Below, piece by piece: positions 31,771-43,544 of a stretch of DNA of 64,000 nt; within the stretch, counting starts at the first letter, position 1; each line of letters starts with the position of its first letter. Below the pieces are notes generated by a model, which had not been told where the DNA came from, did not search any database, and saw only the letters and a list, made by a program, of their open reading frames with translations. Both the position numbers and the translations under genes were made by a program. The DNA is from Bathynomus jamesi. Its lineage: Eukaryota > Arthropoda > Malacostraca > Isopoda > Cirolanidae. The stretch lies in assembly GCA_023014485.1 (NCBI GenBank), contig JAJOZX010000087.1:1283501-1347500 (forward strand), given 5' to 3'.

Positions 31771-32444
31771 ATTAATAGAAATTGAACAAATAACATATTT
31801 TATGTGATAAAGGGCCCTATTAACTCTTATCACAACAATCATGCAATATCCTTTAAACTTCTTCAGGTTGAATAACATTAAAGATAGTCATGGGTACTGT
31901 ATCATATAGGTCTAACTGGGCAGGTCCTTTCAGATAAGAATTTTTTTTCTGATTCGAGTTCCAATTCCGGCTAAAGAGCATTGATTACGAAATCGGAATT
32001 GCCTATCCCCGATTAATTAATAAGAAAAAAGATACGTGTAAATAAGGATCTAAAATCAAAAGTAAACTTGTAAAATGTTTAATACTAATGATAGGCGATT
32101 AATATTTTTAACACTTTAGTTTCCCATATACAGACTATGAATGCTACCAATTTAATAAACTCAAAATAAAACTTTCTAAATTTAGAACTTATAACTTCTT
32201 TTTGAGGGTGCATTCTAGGGGAAGTTTTTCCTTCTTTTGGGTATCAAAGCTTTTTGTCAGATGATATAATAACTTCTTTCAATGATGCATAACTTCTTTA
32301 GATAGAAGAAATGGTCTCCCAAACTTCTATTATCCTAATCACTCAAAAAAGAAGGTAATATTTGCGGTTGCGGGAAGTCTTTGTTTTCTGTGTACCAGTA
32401 CCGCATTCGTATCTGGATAAATTTGTCAGGTGCATAGGGCAGGT

Positions 32445-32644
32445 ATATCGTGGCCATGATACAGCACCACTTCCCGCTAGATCAGCGAGGTTGAGCGAAG
32501 TCGGATGTGGGTAGTACTTGGATAGGTGAACGTCCCCCTGCGTTCAGATAATGTAAAGTGACCAGTGGTTCGGATCTCGTGTAAAGCTGTAGGCCCTCCA
32601 TCACGTGACCTTTGCCATTATGAAGGAGGTTAAACAGACCAAAA

Positions 32645-32648
<4 letters not shown>
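32445..32648 (+). mobile_element. 5S-derived SINE at outer end of right arm
   Basis: Plus-strand copy: GATCAGCGAGGTTGAGCGA and GGTAGTACTTGGATAGGTGA correspond to the 5S internal control region; GGTTCGGATCTCG is a tRNA-type B box. It ends GAAGGAGGTTAAACAGACC and then (TTA)n at 32646-32674. Confidence 0.75.
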
Positions 32649-32677
<29 letters not shown>

Positions 32678-33336
32678 TGCCTGGTACATTTTGTACAACG
32701 TTCACATCAAAGTCGATGAATTCTTCCGTAGCCCAAATTGTTAAAAGAGAGAGAAAAAATCTTACCGTCCTTAACTTCGGGGAGGGGGGGGGGGGCTTCT
32801 CAGGTTGGGTTACGGCTCTCTCATCCCACCCACATTTTCAACATCTCAATAAAATTCTGAATTCCACGAAGTCTTTTTCCCATTCATTCATTGAATTATG
32901 ATGAAAAAGAAATTTAAATCCATACCAAAAATTCAACCCCAAAACTTAATGATGTTCTTTCTGAATACCATAAAAAAAAAAAAATAACCCAAGAGGAAAA
33001 ATATACGTGGATAAATAAACGTCTTCCTCTCGAAATAAATGCAAAATCCAAAGTTATGTATTTAAATAAAGGAGAGCCGACTGCACACGCTGAATCCTGA
33101 CGCTGATCGCTGAACGCTGACAATTCGGGAATGTACAAAAGCTTCTCACTTGACATCGCAAAAGGACCCTTCCAAAGTTTATATACTGTCGAGCATGAAA
33201 TCCACTTTAGATGCTTGTTAGTGATTCATTGTTAAAATGTTAGTTTTAGAAATTTAGTTCAGCCACTTACACAAAAAAGAAAAGCAAAAAAAACTGAATG
33301 GTTTTACTTTAAAACTTTCATGTTATTTCCTTATAA
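32649..33336. other. No gene; flank of the palindrome
   Basis: (TTA)n to 32674, a poly-G run near 32783, otherwise AT-rich sequence without a coding signal on either strand. Confidence 0.5.
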
Positions 33337-33342
33337 GTGGAG

Positions 33343-33427
<85 letters not shown>
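33343..33427. repeat. (TA)n microsatellite
   Basis: About 42 TA units, one of the longest of the window. Confidence 0.95.
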
Positions 33428-33430
<3 letters not shown>

Positions 33431-33445
33431 TGTGTGTGTATATAT

Positions 33446-34001
33446 TAGGGACTGACCGAAAGTACTTCGGCACTTTCGGAGCCGAAACCGAAAAAACCGA
33501 AAGTTGGCTCGACTTTCGGCCGAAACAGAAACAGAAACAGAAAGTAGAGTACTTTATATGAAAGTATTATAACATAAAATGGAATACTAATACTTTATAT
33601 GTAATGTAATTCAATCGCTTTATTATTCCTTTTCACGCAAAACGTAGCACATAATTAAAGAAAACTCAAAAAACATTCCAAAAATATTAATGTTCATTAA
33701 TGCAAATTAATAAGAAAACTAAGACATTTCGATTCATTCAATATTCAATATTCAAAGTTCAAATATTTCAAGTTTTTTGAAAGGAGGATGACATCTTCAG
33801 CGTTTATTGGAGTCAAATTCGCACTATGGTGTTGATGACATTGCCTGCAGTAGAAAAGAGTCGCTCTGATTCCACTGAACCCAAAGGGCAGTTCGGTCAA
33901 GTTTACTTTCAGTTTCGGTCAAGTTTACTTTCAGTTTCGGCCCGAAACCGAAAGTCTACTTTCGGGCCGAAACCGAAACCGAACTTCGGTCGGTCCCTAA
34001 T
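33446..34001. mobile_element. hAT-like MITE rich in CCGAAA words
   Basis: Ends are TTAGGGACTGACCGAAAGT (33446) and its complement ACTTCGGTCGGTCCCTAA (34001 side). Both subterminal regions are made of CGAAACCGAAA-type words (33460-33545 and 33895-33985) in opposite orientation, so the ends fold into a long hairpin. AT-rich centre. Flanks ATATATTA/TAATATTA match only 6 of 8, so the TSD is uncertain. Confidence 0.7.
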
Positions 34002-34539
34002 ATTACGGCATGGTGGTGCGAATTCATGTGCTCGGTGCGAGGTTTCTCTTCCGGGGTGAGGGGCCCTTCCCTCGATGACCCCGAATGTCGGTGGGTCGGT
34101 GGATGGTGGTTGACCCGATCGATTGATCCGTTCGTCTTTTGACACGAACGATCATGAAGAACGAACTTAAACATTAATAGAATTAATAGAGTATTAGGCC
34201 TATTTCCGAAATGTTTTTCACAGTCCGAATGTTACGCAGGTAATTTTATTGCTACCAACACTAAGTTCACAAATTATTTAACTGCGCAGTTGGTATCGCG
34301 GACAATTTTATAATTTTGCACAATCTTACGCACATGATGCCATTGGAGCTGCAACTAAAATTCTTAATAACTTTAATGTTGCTTTAAAGGGTTATTTTAT
34401 GTTATTTTCAATAATGTATTAAGCAAAGGATATGTAGTGGTTGTTTTAGTGAAAGCTTGTACGGGAAATGAATTTCTATAAAGTGAATAGTGTTCTGTTT
34501 GAGAAAGTTTTATTGCAACTAAATGAACAGTAAAGTTAA

Positions 34540-36060
34540 ATCTGTCTGTGGATTGAGACATTACGATGTCTCATACTTCAATTGCAGAAGCTTCACCACT
34601 CATATAATTAAGTGAAGCATCTAATGATCTTGTTCTCTTCAATTCACAAACATCAAGATTTCAGCAGCTTCTTTTATTATTGCAGCCATTTTGTTTCTCA
34701 CTTTTTATATTTTCACTTTGCAATTTATTTACTGCTCGTTTTATGAGAATTATGTCAATATTTCTTGCTTGAATTTTATTATAGAAGCAGTCCACATCAG
34801 GTATTATGTGACGAAATATGGTGAGCCAAAACTCAAATGTAGAATCTGTTGCAGTTTTTACAAATTTCCTGCTTGATCTCGTGTTAAAGGTTGTTGCGTT
34901 TCTTTTTGGATTTTGTCGAGGCAGTGAAGAAGTGCTTCTCGGTACTCTGAAACTTTGTTCACTGTTCGAATGTTAAAATTCCATCTTGTTTTAACAGTTC
35001 TCGGCAATCTTTTCCCAATTACTTTATCTAACACCGAGCATCTCTCAGGAGAATTAGAAAAATGTTGGAACTGTCGATAAATTTCTAAAATCTCTCCTAC
35101 TTGAGAAATTCGAGAAAGTGGCAGTCATTATTAAATTCATTCGGTCGACTTAGCAGTGGACGTAATGTGCGTTTGGGAACTGGTTTTTTATAACAACATT
35201 TACACCGGGTGCATGTTCGCTCATAACTACGGCCCCATTAAAACTTTCCGCAATTAATTTTTCATGACAATAGGGAATAATGAAATTTAATTTTTCAAAA
35301 AGAACACTGGCAATGGACGATGTGTCATGATTAGCTGGATTAAAATGTCCCGAAAATCTCTCCTTCACATTTCCATCAAGCTCGTAACGGAAAACAATAG
35401 CTAATTGCAACATATTGGCTATACCAATCGTTTCGTTTGCAATTATGTTTACAAAATTGGCTGCATCAATCTCTTTTAATATTTGATTCCAGCTTACTTG
35501 CGATGAACGAGAAAGCAGCTCCTTTGAGGTCTCTTTAAAAGCAGTAGACTTTTGCAAATGATCTTTTAGAGTCACATCCAAATCTTTTAAAGTCATCCAA
35601 ATATTCCATTAGGCCCTAATTAGGAAAAATCTTCTTTTTTTTTTGTGACGTCTTAGGGGAAGTTCAAAATTAGCACAAACTTTAATACCTTTAATAAATT
35701 TTCTAAGATATCTCTGTTTTTCTTATCTTGTTTATTATGCTGCCCAATTGATTTCTTATAAGCCCAATCGAGATTTATTTTTATATTTACTGTACCTCAT
35801 TGTTTTTGTGACTAGCTAATGTTTTATGTTAATTTATTTTGCCAGAGAGATAATTTAAATCAGTGACTCCATTTTCAGACCAAGAAATATCACCGCCAAA
35901 CAGTAAACAGGGGAAACAAAATAATAATGCTTTTTCTGAACACCCACACAACCACTTGTATTTTTTATACAAGTCAGTGATAAATTTTCGATTGTAAGGC
36001 TTGTTATTTTTAATGGCAGCCTGAATTAGGTTTATATTGGAAATTGGTCAATCCAGTTGC
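34540..36060 (-). pseudogene. hAT transposase with TTF-type zinc finger (ZMYM-like)
   Basis: Minus strand. The start (about 36000-35800) reads a TTF-type zinc finger: WLCGCSEKALLFCFPCLLFG. Then 35596-35150 has SSQVSWNQILKEIDAANFVN, IANETIGIAN (family pattern DETTDISN; the first acid is Asn here), QLAIVFRYELDGNVKERFSG and ESFNGAVVMSEHAPGV (usually DGAxxMSG; Asp is Asn). KTRWNFNIRTVNKVSEYREA and PDVDCFYNKIQARNID follow to about 34560. Loss of two acidic residues plus stops shows a dead copy. A shorter copy is at 58330-59660. Confidence 0.7.
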
Positions 36061-36826
36061 TTTATTTTCAACTTGTCTTTAAGGGAGTTAGATGTAAATT
36101 TGTCTTTTAGAAGGCTTGCAGTGTTATGTACATATACAGTATTTTGAGGGTTACAAAATTAGAAAGTTATTTTCTTTTCAATATAACTCGTAATAATCAC
36201 TTTCATATAACACAAATTCCTAATCACAGGCAAATTTTTAAAATCTTCGAATAGATCAGTGGAATTATTATTTATTTGGCATCGCGCTGACATGCTTTGC
36301 ATTGTAAATTGACGTACATTTGATGTGAATGAGGGATTCAGCGGCACGACAACAAAAACGTGTGAGTCGTACCGAGAGGAGCTGTATTATACATCGTTAT
36401 ATTCTGCTACGGTGCTAAACGCGCAAAATATTCAAGATACATTCTGATGGAGGTAAATTCTGTTGAAATTTGATAAACAACTGCTTGTAATAGGTTAAGT
36501 AATTTTAACCACAGGAATGTCATTATAAACGTGTTTTGCATGTAAAAATTTTGTAAAATACTCTCAGATAATCTACAGATAATCTCTGTCTTTATCTCAC
36601 TTTGTTCCTATATGTTTAAAATTAATGTAAGTAAACTTATTTCTCTTCATTACCCAATAAAATTTAACAAACACCTCCATTGTGGCAATAAAGCAAAAAA
36701 TTTACTTTTAAATGGCAGTTCTATATATTATATACTATTCTATATACCATGTGTATGTATGTATCCTTCTTGTTGCAACTGATGTATGTCCTCTCAATGT
36801 GTAAGTACAATAATAAATTGTAGTAA

Positions 36827-36860
<34 letters not shown>

Positions 36861-36903
36861 ATACTCTGCTTTGTATATTTAGGAGAGCATTAACTTTCGC
36901 ACT

Positions 36904-36942
<39 letters not shown>

Positions 36943-36944
36943 AG

Positions 36945-37013
<69 letters not shown>

Positions 37014-37130
37014 TAGGCACAAGCTGACTAAGAAAAGCTCACATTTGTTTGATCTCTTTCCCTATAGAATAACTCTTGTATTAAGAAAATTATATTCAAG
37101 TATTGCATATCTATAGGTAAAGTAAGTGAT
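36061..37130. repeat. AT-rich segment with repeat shared with 54.2 kb and CT/TA tracts
   Basis: 36170-36560 is, inverted, related to 54205-54330 and 55128-55260 (TTACATGCAAAA(T/C)ACGTTTATAA and TTATATGAAAGTGATTA words). (ATT)n at 36830-36858, (CT)n at 36900-36940, (TA)n at 36945-37012. No ORF. Confidence 0.6.
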
Positions 37131-37810
37131 TTAAGTGATTAATTTATTAATTAGAGGCAAACCAAACACAAACAATGTTGATTGAAACAGGAAAACAACT
37201 CTCCCGTCCTCACGATTACAGTTAGCCTTGCTTACACTAGGAAATTGGCGTCGATATGTAGCGACCACCTGCAGCAGATACTGTTTCTGTTCTTCGTTCT
37301 TCGTAATGGAAGAGCTATAATCCTGAATTAACTTCACCCCTCTTTCAGCCACATCATTCACTACCAACATATCTTGGAGGACTTCCTTGGCCTGGAGGAA
37401 CTGCAGATCATCCTTCCATTGGGATGGATCTTTAGAGATGAATCCGGAGCCTAGTAGCGTGGTCTGGAAGAAGCGTCAGTGATGGAATGTCCTCTTCCGA
37501 CACTTTAATTCTCTTCGGTGGATCTTTCTCTCCTTCCCTTACCCTCATCGACTCCAGGATTCCTCTCTTCTCCATATTGGAAACTGCGTCACTGAATAGA
37601 CCCAGCGCTACCAACTCATCGCTCAAATACTACAGATGTCGTTGAAATGCCTTTGTAGTTGCCGGTCCAACTGCTCCATCCACTTTATTCCTGTCTTTAA
37701 CTCTTTAATTAACCTCTTTACTTCAGGAAGTGATATCACAGTATTTTCCCTTGTCCCTCCCACAGTCGTTTCGCTGCAATCTATCTTAAGATCATCCCTA
37801 CTCACACTGT
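37131..37810 (-). pseudogene. C-terminal fragments of a second hAT of the 20.5-kb family
   Basis: Three minus-strand pieces. 37805-37623 holds EVKRLIKELKTGIKWMEQLD; 37626-37432 holds LVALGLFSDAVSNMEKRGIL and DPPKRIKVSEED; 37430-37131 holds SKDPSQWKDDLQFLQ and VVNDVAERGVKLIQDYSSSI, then EEQKQYLLQVVATYRRQFPS. The last blocks align with the tail of the hAT transposase at 21290-20905 (NDFAERGVAMMQDY, DQRHFLLQIVEAHNQRYP). It is a different, more AT-rich copy. Confidence 0.65.
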
Positions 37811-38357
37811 TAAGAATGTTAGAGTAGTGGTTTTTCCACAGCTTTGCAGAACCAGGGGGATGTCAATGAAGTGAATAAAAAATGGTCTTGTAAAAACTAA
37901 AAGAAACCTTCGGACGTGATGATATTGTTCATGGTATTCGTAAGCCTGTCATCCTGAACGAACGGAAGTTTCAATAAACAATAACAGAGTCGTAGGTAAG
38001 CATTATTGCACCCTGACCAAATTCCACGACTTGCCCCACCCATCTTCCCTGTATTTATTTATTGATTCATTTATTTATTTATTTATTTTCACTTAATACT
38101 GAACAAAGATTCAGCTATTATTCTGTGTTATAACAAAGCCAGAGCAAAAACTGATGTATATATATATATAAATACATATACAGGCGGTTTATGAATGAAA
38201 AACAATGTTTTGATGCATATTAAATTTTAATAACATTATAACATTACCAGATTGATAGGTATCTGTGGGTTTCATACGTCACTGCTTAGAATATCTTTCA
38301 ATTGGCAAATGGACGACAGCTGAATGGATACTACTGGTATGGCATTGTTATATCCGG
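37811..38357. other. No gene
   Basis: AT-rich, with an ATTT-rich tract at 38055-38085 and (TA)n at about 38157. No supported feature. Confidence 0.5.
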
Positions 38358-38689
38358 AGCAAATGCTTTTTCTAGATCAAAAACACTGATATCGTAATAA
38401 AGAGTCACTCAGGGAAATATCATATAGAAACGAAGAATGTTTTTTATTAAGGCACCATCATAAATGCAAATATTGTTTTGTATTAATAAATTCCATGTTA
38501 CAACTTAAGTTGAACCACTGCAGCTGTGACTCTTGGCGGTCTCTCACCTCAAAGGAGAGAATTACAGAAAATAAAACTATTACAGTGATTCATATCAATA
38601 AACATAGAGCCATTTAAACGATGATATTTGACAATTTTGCAAAGGTGTTATACATTCATAATTACCATTGTATTTGAAAGATATTTTAT

Positions 38690-39800
38690 ACATGAACACA
38701 ACAAATTTAATATCTTGTCCAGCCACCGTTGTTGTCTATGACTTCTTGTAGTCGATGTGGTACAGAAGCAACATGATTATATACCAGCTGTTGATTCCTC
38801 CTCCGCACCTCCCACTCACTAAATGTGTGTTGTAAAAGCTGGTCCGTTGTCCGTTCCTCCACATTTACAATATTAGCCCATATATTCTCGATGCGATTCA
38901 TATCACAACCCTTACTTGCCAATCCTGAAGGTCGATATTTCTTTGCTCAGAGAACCAGCTTTTGACGATCCGTGCTGTATGAATTGAGGACCTGTCTTGC
39001 ATAAAAATGATTCGCTCAGGAAATGGCAGAGCAATGCACGCACTGAAGCAAGCATAGCCTCTTCGAAAATTTCTATATACTGGTCTGCAGTAAACCTCCC
39101 TTCTATTTTGGTGAGCTCTCCTACACCTTACAGATGAAGCCATCCCCACATGTTACAGGTGACATGACTGCTACGTGCTTCCTCAGAGATGTGCTCTTGA
39201 GTATATCGAGTATTATTCCTCCTCCAACAATGAAGACGGCCATGGGATGTGGAGGAAAAATTCTTTTCGTCGGTAAATATCACTCGGCTCCAAAAGTCAA
39301 GTCCTTTGTCAACATGTTGCTGAGCAAATCGAAGTCTATTTTCTCGATGTTGCTGATTTAACTTCTCTTTGATAGCCAGGGTCCGATGGTGTAACCCAGC
39401 TTCATGTAGCCGCCGCCTTACTGTCATTGCTGAAACATCAAGCTACAATTGTTCCCTTAGGCAACAGCATTGGTAAAGGGATGGGCTTCGGCAATATCGA
39501 GGATCCTCCAATCATCTGCAGCAGTTGTTAGTCGAGGTTTCCCCGTTCTGCGGTGATCTCATAGATTCCCTTCCTCTTGCCACCTCTTCAACCATATATA
39601 AACAGTGTTCCTAGAAATTCAAAGTTCTTTTGTAATTTGAGTTGGAGACAGCCAGTTCTCCTTCATGTCAATTAATTATTCTTCCCCTTTCAGCAATTTT
39701 CTGGTGATGATAATCCATTCTGCAAAGTAGTTGTTTCGATGAGATTCAGGAATAGTGTGAACTTATTCTCAGTCACCATACCTGTTAACACCTCTGTCAT
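38690..39800 (-). pseudogene. Tc1-like transposase, frameshifted
   Basis: Minus-strand pieces: 39427-39128 (MTVRRRLHEAGLHHRTLAIK, then SRVIFTDEKNF, first Asp), 39149-38898 (RIIFMQDRSSIHTARIVKSW, second Asp), 38922-38707 (CDMNRIENIWANIVNV, third acidic residue Glu, and the tail VPHRLQEVIDNNGGWTRY). The usual SPD before MNPIE reads KGCD here. Three frame breaks. The N-terminal helix-turn-helix is hardly readable upstream to about 39800. Confidence 0.75.
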
Positions 39801-40143
39801 GACGTCATGTGGTGTCGTGATATGTTAAAAGTCAGGTGGAGTTGTTGGAATGCGGAAACAGTTTGGAAAATGTTCATTAAGCTGCTACACCAGCTGTTCC
39901 CAAACTTTTTTTGTGATTACCCTTTTTGGTTAATCGTCAAATGGAAATTACCCACCTGCAAAAGGCACAGGAAACTTCATTTTACTGAGCATGAGAATAA
40001 TTATTCAAATTTTTTAACATAATACTTGTATATTTCTATATATACATTGCCTATGTATAAGTTACACACATATGATATTGGTCAAAGAATGGCTACAACA
40101 TTACGGAGGAAACAAGCAAAACGCGTCACCACCAACTACAGTA

Positions 40144-40500
40144 CTAGTCTAGTGCGAGGGATGCAACTGTTTCTGCTGAACTAACGCCTGAATTCTGGGT
40201 TCAGTTTCGCTCAAGGCGCAGCTTAAGTCGCCTTCAATGTGCAGCCGATTTTGCAGTTTGTTCTTTATGACCATCATTGCTCAAAAGCCTGACTCACAAC
40301 GAAAACTTGTCGCAAAAGGCAACAGCACTTTCTTTGCCTCTTCAGCAAGCAAAGAGTACTCCCCATCCACTTCTGTCCAAAATGTCTCGACTTTTTTTCG
40401 CTGCAAACCTAAACTTCATAATAAGATCTTGCCGCATTTTCAGGAATTCTGCTTTCAATTCAGGTGAGTCACTGCTTTTCAGGACGTAATAAGTGAATGG
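40144..40500 (-). pseudogene. hAT (ZBED/SCAND3-like) transposase C-terminus
   Basis: In the frame ending at TAG 40144 the minus strand reads LLAEEAKKVLLPFATSFRCE, SGF, an in-frame stop, MMVIKNKLQNRLHIEGDLSC and then LSETEPRIQALVQQKQLHPS. This is the dimerisation/C-terminal block of ZBED-like hAT proteins (pattern LPFxTTYLCExxFSxM...KNRLxxExDLR). One stop replaces a residue in SGF-stop-AM. It stands alone in the middle of the Tc1-like inverted repeat element. Confidence 0.75.
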
Positions 40501-42346
40501 CCTCTTTTTTAGTTAGCATGGCTACGTATTAAATATGCTTCTGTACCACATCGACTGCAGGAAGTCATAGACAATAACGGTGGCTAGACAAGATATTAAA
40601 TTTGTTGTGTTCATGTATAAAATATCTCTCAAATACAATTGTAATTATGAATGTGTAACACCTTTGCAAAATTGTTAAATATCATCGTTTAAATGGCTCT
40701 ATGTTTATTGATATGAATCACTGTAATAGTATTATTTTCTGTAATTCTCTCCTTTGAGGTGAGAGACCGCCAAGAGTCACAGCTGCAGTGGTTCAACACT
40801 TAAGTTGTAACATGGAACTTATTAATACAAAACAATTATAAGCATTTATGATGCTGCCTCAATACAAAGTATTCTTCGTTTCTAAATAATATTTCTCTCA
40901 GTGACTTTATTCCTATATCAGTGTTGCTGATCTAGAAAGAGCAACTGCTTTTCTGCACCCTACTATGATACTTTCTCTATACTCAATTTCACTCCAAAGG
41001 TTGATGTTGCGTATATGGTACGCAATGATGTAACTTGCTCTAGTATGCATGAACTTAACTACTCCGAATTCTAAACCCTCTGGTTATGGCTTACATGCCA
41101 AGCTCAAACTAAATAAATCTGTGCTGTCAACCTTTCTGTCTATTTTGGAAGGTGCCATCGCCATCCAACTCCTGTCTCTCACTTAGTTTATATTTCTGTC
41201 CGAAATCGTGCAAAATCTTTTCTTCGACTCGCCAAACATTCCTTCACCAGACAAAAATGTGAAAATCTATCCAATTCTAATTTTCCTCGCTCTTTCTGTT
41301 TCCCAGCAAATAACCCCTCCAACAACTTTATTTCTTCTTTTTTCCCCTCCTCTTTTCCATTCCGACGGCTCACTCAGTTGCCACCTCTTCTTCCGATAAA
41401 GCTGAACTCTTTGGTCAAACTTTCTCCTCCATTTCAACGATTCCGGTGCTGTTCATCCATCTCCTTCCTCTGACTTTATTATGTCTGAAGTTAGAGTCTC
41501 CTCCAAAGATGGTTCTTCTGTCCTATTGGGGATCAACTCTAGGAAGGCGTATGGTCCTGATGGTGTCCCTCCTGTTGTTCTCAAAAACTATGCTTCACTG
41601 CTAACACACTTCCTAGGCAAACTGTTTCGTCTTTGTATTTCATCTAGTACTTTTCCTTCATGCTGGATGTTCGCTTTCATTCAGCCGCCTGCCCCAAACA
41701 GGAGTGACCGCTCTCAACCCTTCAACTCTCGGCCAATTGCTATGAGATTCTGCCTTTCTAAAATTTTTTAATCTATCCTTAATAGGAAGATTCTTAAACA
41801 CCTTTCTTCTCACAATCTTCTTTTAGATCATCAATATGGGTTCCGCAGGGGGCGCTCGACTGACGATCTTCTTGCATATCTCCCTGATTTTTCGTCATTC
41901 TCCTTTCGAAATTTCGGTGAAACCTTTACTATTGTGCCAGACATATCAAAAGCTTTTGAAAGAGTCTGGCACAAATCCTTAATTTCCAAACTGTCCTTCC
42001 TTCGGTTTCTATCCTTCTATCTGTTACTTCCTTTCTAATTTCTTTTCTGGTTGGTTTATAGCTGCAGTTAGAGATGGCCACTGTTATTCTCCTAAAGCTA
42101 TTAATAGTGGTGTTCCTTAGGGCTCTGTCCCGTCAACCACTCTTTTCCTTTTATTTATCAATGATCTATTAAATCACACTTCCTGTCCTATCCGCTTCCA
42201 TGATTCCACTCTTCACTTCACCTGCTTCACAAAGCGTCCCTCTCAACAGTTAGTCCATGCTTCGCATAGGACGGCTATGGTGCACCTGACCTCTGATCTT
42301 TCTGCCATCTCTGATTTGAGGCAGAGAAAACCTTGTGGCTTTCAAT

Positions 42347-42623
42347 CAGGGGCATTTTTAACACAGGGGCAAGCGGGTCACGGCCCCGACGGGCTCCCCT
42401 TACCCCTGGCCCTATATATTTGCATCCTAAATAAAGTTTATAAAAATCAGTGCTGTTTGTATTTAATTTTTACTTTACTTGAAATAACTTTATTTAAATA
42501 TGTAGTGATTAGTGAAAACATTAGTTTTCCGAGAACTTCCATTATGGAAAACTGGTAAACGGGGCCCGGGGCCCCTGTGGCATAACTTGCCCCGACCAAT
42601 TCAAAACTTTAAAAACTCCTCTG
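42347..42623. mobile_element. hAT MITE in LINE, perfect 8-bp TSD
   Basis: 277 bp. Ends CAGGGGCATTTTTAA and the complement of TTAAAAACTCCTCTG (12 of 15 match). Flanked by CTTTCAAT at 42339-42346 and 42624-42631. The interior has a GGGGCC-rich inverted pair. No ORF of its own; the frames across it are LINE plus insert. Confidence 0.9.
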
Positions 42624-43063
42624 CTTTCAATGCCTTAAAAACTCAGTTCCTTCATCTGTCTGCTCGTCACGATCTTCCACACGACTGTCCCCTTACCTTC
42701 AACAATACACAACTCAATCCTTCCTTTTCTCTTAACATTCTTGGCGCTTCTTTTTCTTGTGATCTTTCCTGGAAAGATTACATATACACTCTTTCTAAAA
42801 CAGCTTCGAGGAGGCTAGGTGTGCTGTACCGACTCCGCAGTTTCTTCACTCCCATACAGTTACTGTCTCTGTACAGGGGTCTTGTTCTCGCTTGTATGGG
42901 GTACGCTTCTCATGTGTGGGATGATTCAACCGACACAGCTCTACATGAACGGGTGGAATCAAAGGCTTTTCGTCTCATCAGTTCCACGCCTCTTACTAAC
43001 TGTCTTCAATCCCTCTCTCTTCACCGCAATGTTACCTCACTCTCTTTACTGTCGTCATTATAA
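42512..43063 (+). pseudogene. LINE RT C-terminal region
   Basis: Open for 183 codons. The first ~40 come from the MITE; the LINE part starts at ALKTQFLHLSARHDLP. It contains SLNILGASFSCDLSWKDYIY, SRRLGVLYRLRSFFTPIQLL and LYRGLVLACMGYASHVWDD, typical of the RT thumb region in this LINE group. The frame ends at TAA 43061; related sequence continues in another frame to about 43190. Confidence 0.75.
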
Positions 43064-43544
43064 CGGACACTGTTCCTCTGAACTCTCTAAATGCATGCCT
43101 CCTCCTTTAAAGGGAGCACGCATTACCAGACTTTCGACACATTCTCTTCCTTCTCTGAGGGTAGGGGGAGCCTTCCTTCCTGCATAAAAACAATATGGGG
43201 GAGACCGGCGCACAGTCTGACGAAAAAAAATTATTTCCTTTCACGAAGTTGTTTACTGATCGAATCCTCTGAAAATTAAGTACAAAATACTTTGAAATAA
43301 AAAGAACAAAATAACAAGATCCTTTGCTAATTCAAATTCGTTTTACCAAAAAAATGCATTTGAAAGTGAAATTAAAAAGTGTTCCAGCGTGTCCCGAACT
43401 GGGACACACTGGGACAGCATCAGGGACACAGTTGGACAACATTAACCAATGTTGATTGCCAATTTTATCAAAAAATGAACGATTTTGTAGCTATTGACTG
43501 CATTGTACCGTTCTATACGTTTTACCCTTTCGCTAGTGTGTCCG

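Larger units (their letters stand above)
24730..32648 (+). repeat. Right arm of 22-kb inverted duplication
   Basis: Inverted partner of 10749-19751. Homology starts sharply at GCGATTTATGGATGCC (24730) against the complement at 19741-19751. The adjacent minus-strand polymerase N-terminus starts 11 bp away at 24719. Right-only insertions are a (TA)n tract with a Tigger-like MITE (25956-26497) and a DD37D mariner (28940-30549). The ORF products differ from the left arm by only a few residues, so the arms are close in age or have been homogenised. Confidence 0.9.
38358..40951 (-). mobile_element. Tc1-like element with 412-bp inverted ends
   Basis: 38358-38769 and 40537-40951 are inverted copies at high identity (GGCGGTCTCTCACCTCAAAG at 38535 and its complement at 40755). 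They include the last ~20 codons of the transposase in each arm (LQEVIDNNGG), so the right arm is an inverted duplicate of the transposon's 3' end, not simply a TIR. Between them lie the transposase (39800-38690) and an unrelated hAT tail (40500-40144). Confidence 0.75.
41160..43190 (+). mobile_element. Decayed APE-type LINE, copy B
   Basis: Plus-strand relative of 1-1950. 41481-41771 has NSRKAYGPDGVPPVVLKNYA, the start of the RT; 41830-41985 reads HQYGFRRGRSTDDLLAYL and VPDISKAFERVWHKSLISKL; near 42117 GSVPSTTLFLLFINDLL. 42631-43060 holds LNILGASFSCDLSWKDYI and LYRGLVLACMGYASHVWDDS, the RT thumb. The catalytic YADD equivalent is FHDS at about 42200, i.e. mutated. A hAT MITE sits inside (42347-42623). 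Stops and shifts throughout. Confidence 0.8.

Noticed and set aside
34020..34180. rRNA-like GC-rich patch after the CCGAAA MITE
   Set aside because: No alignment to conserved rRNA words that I can recall; left unannotated.
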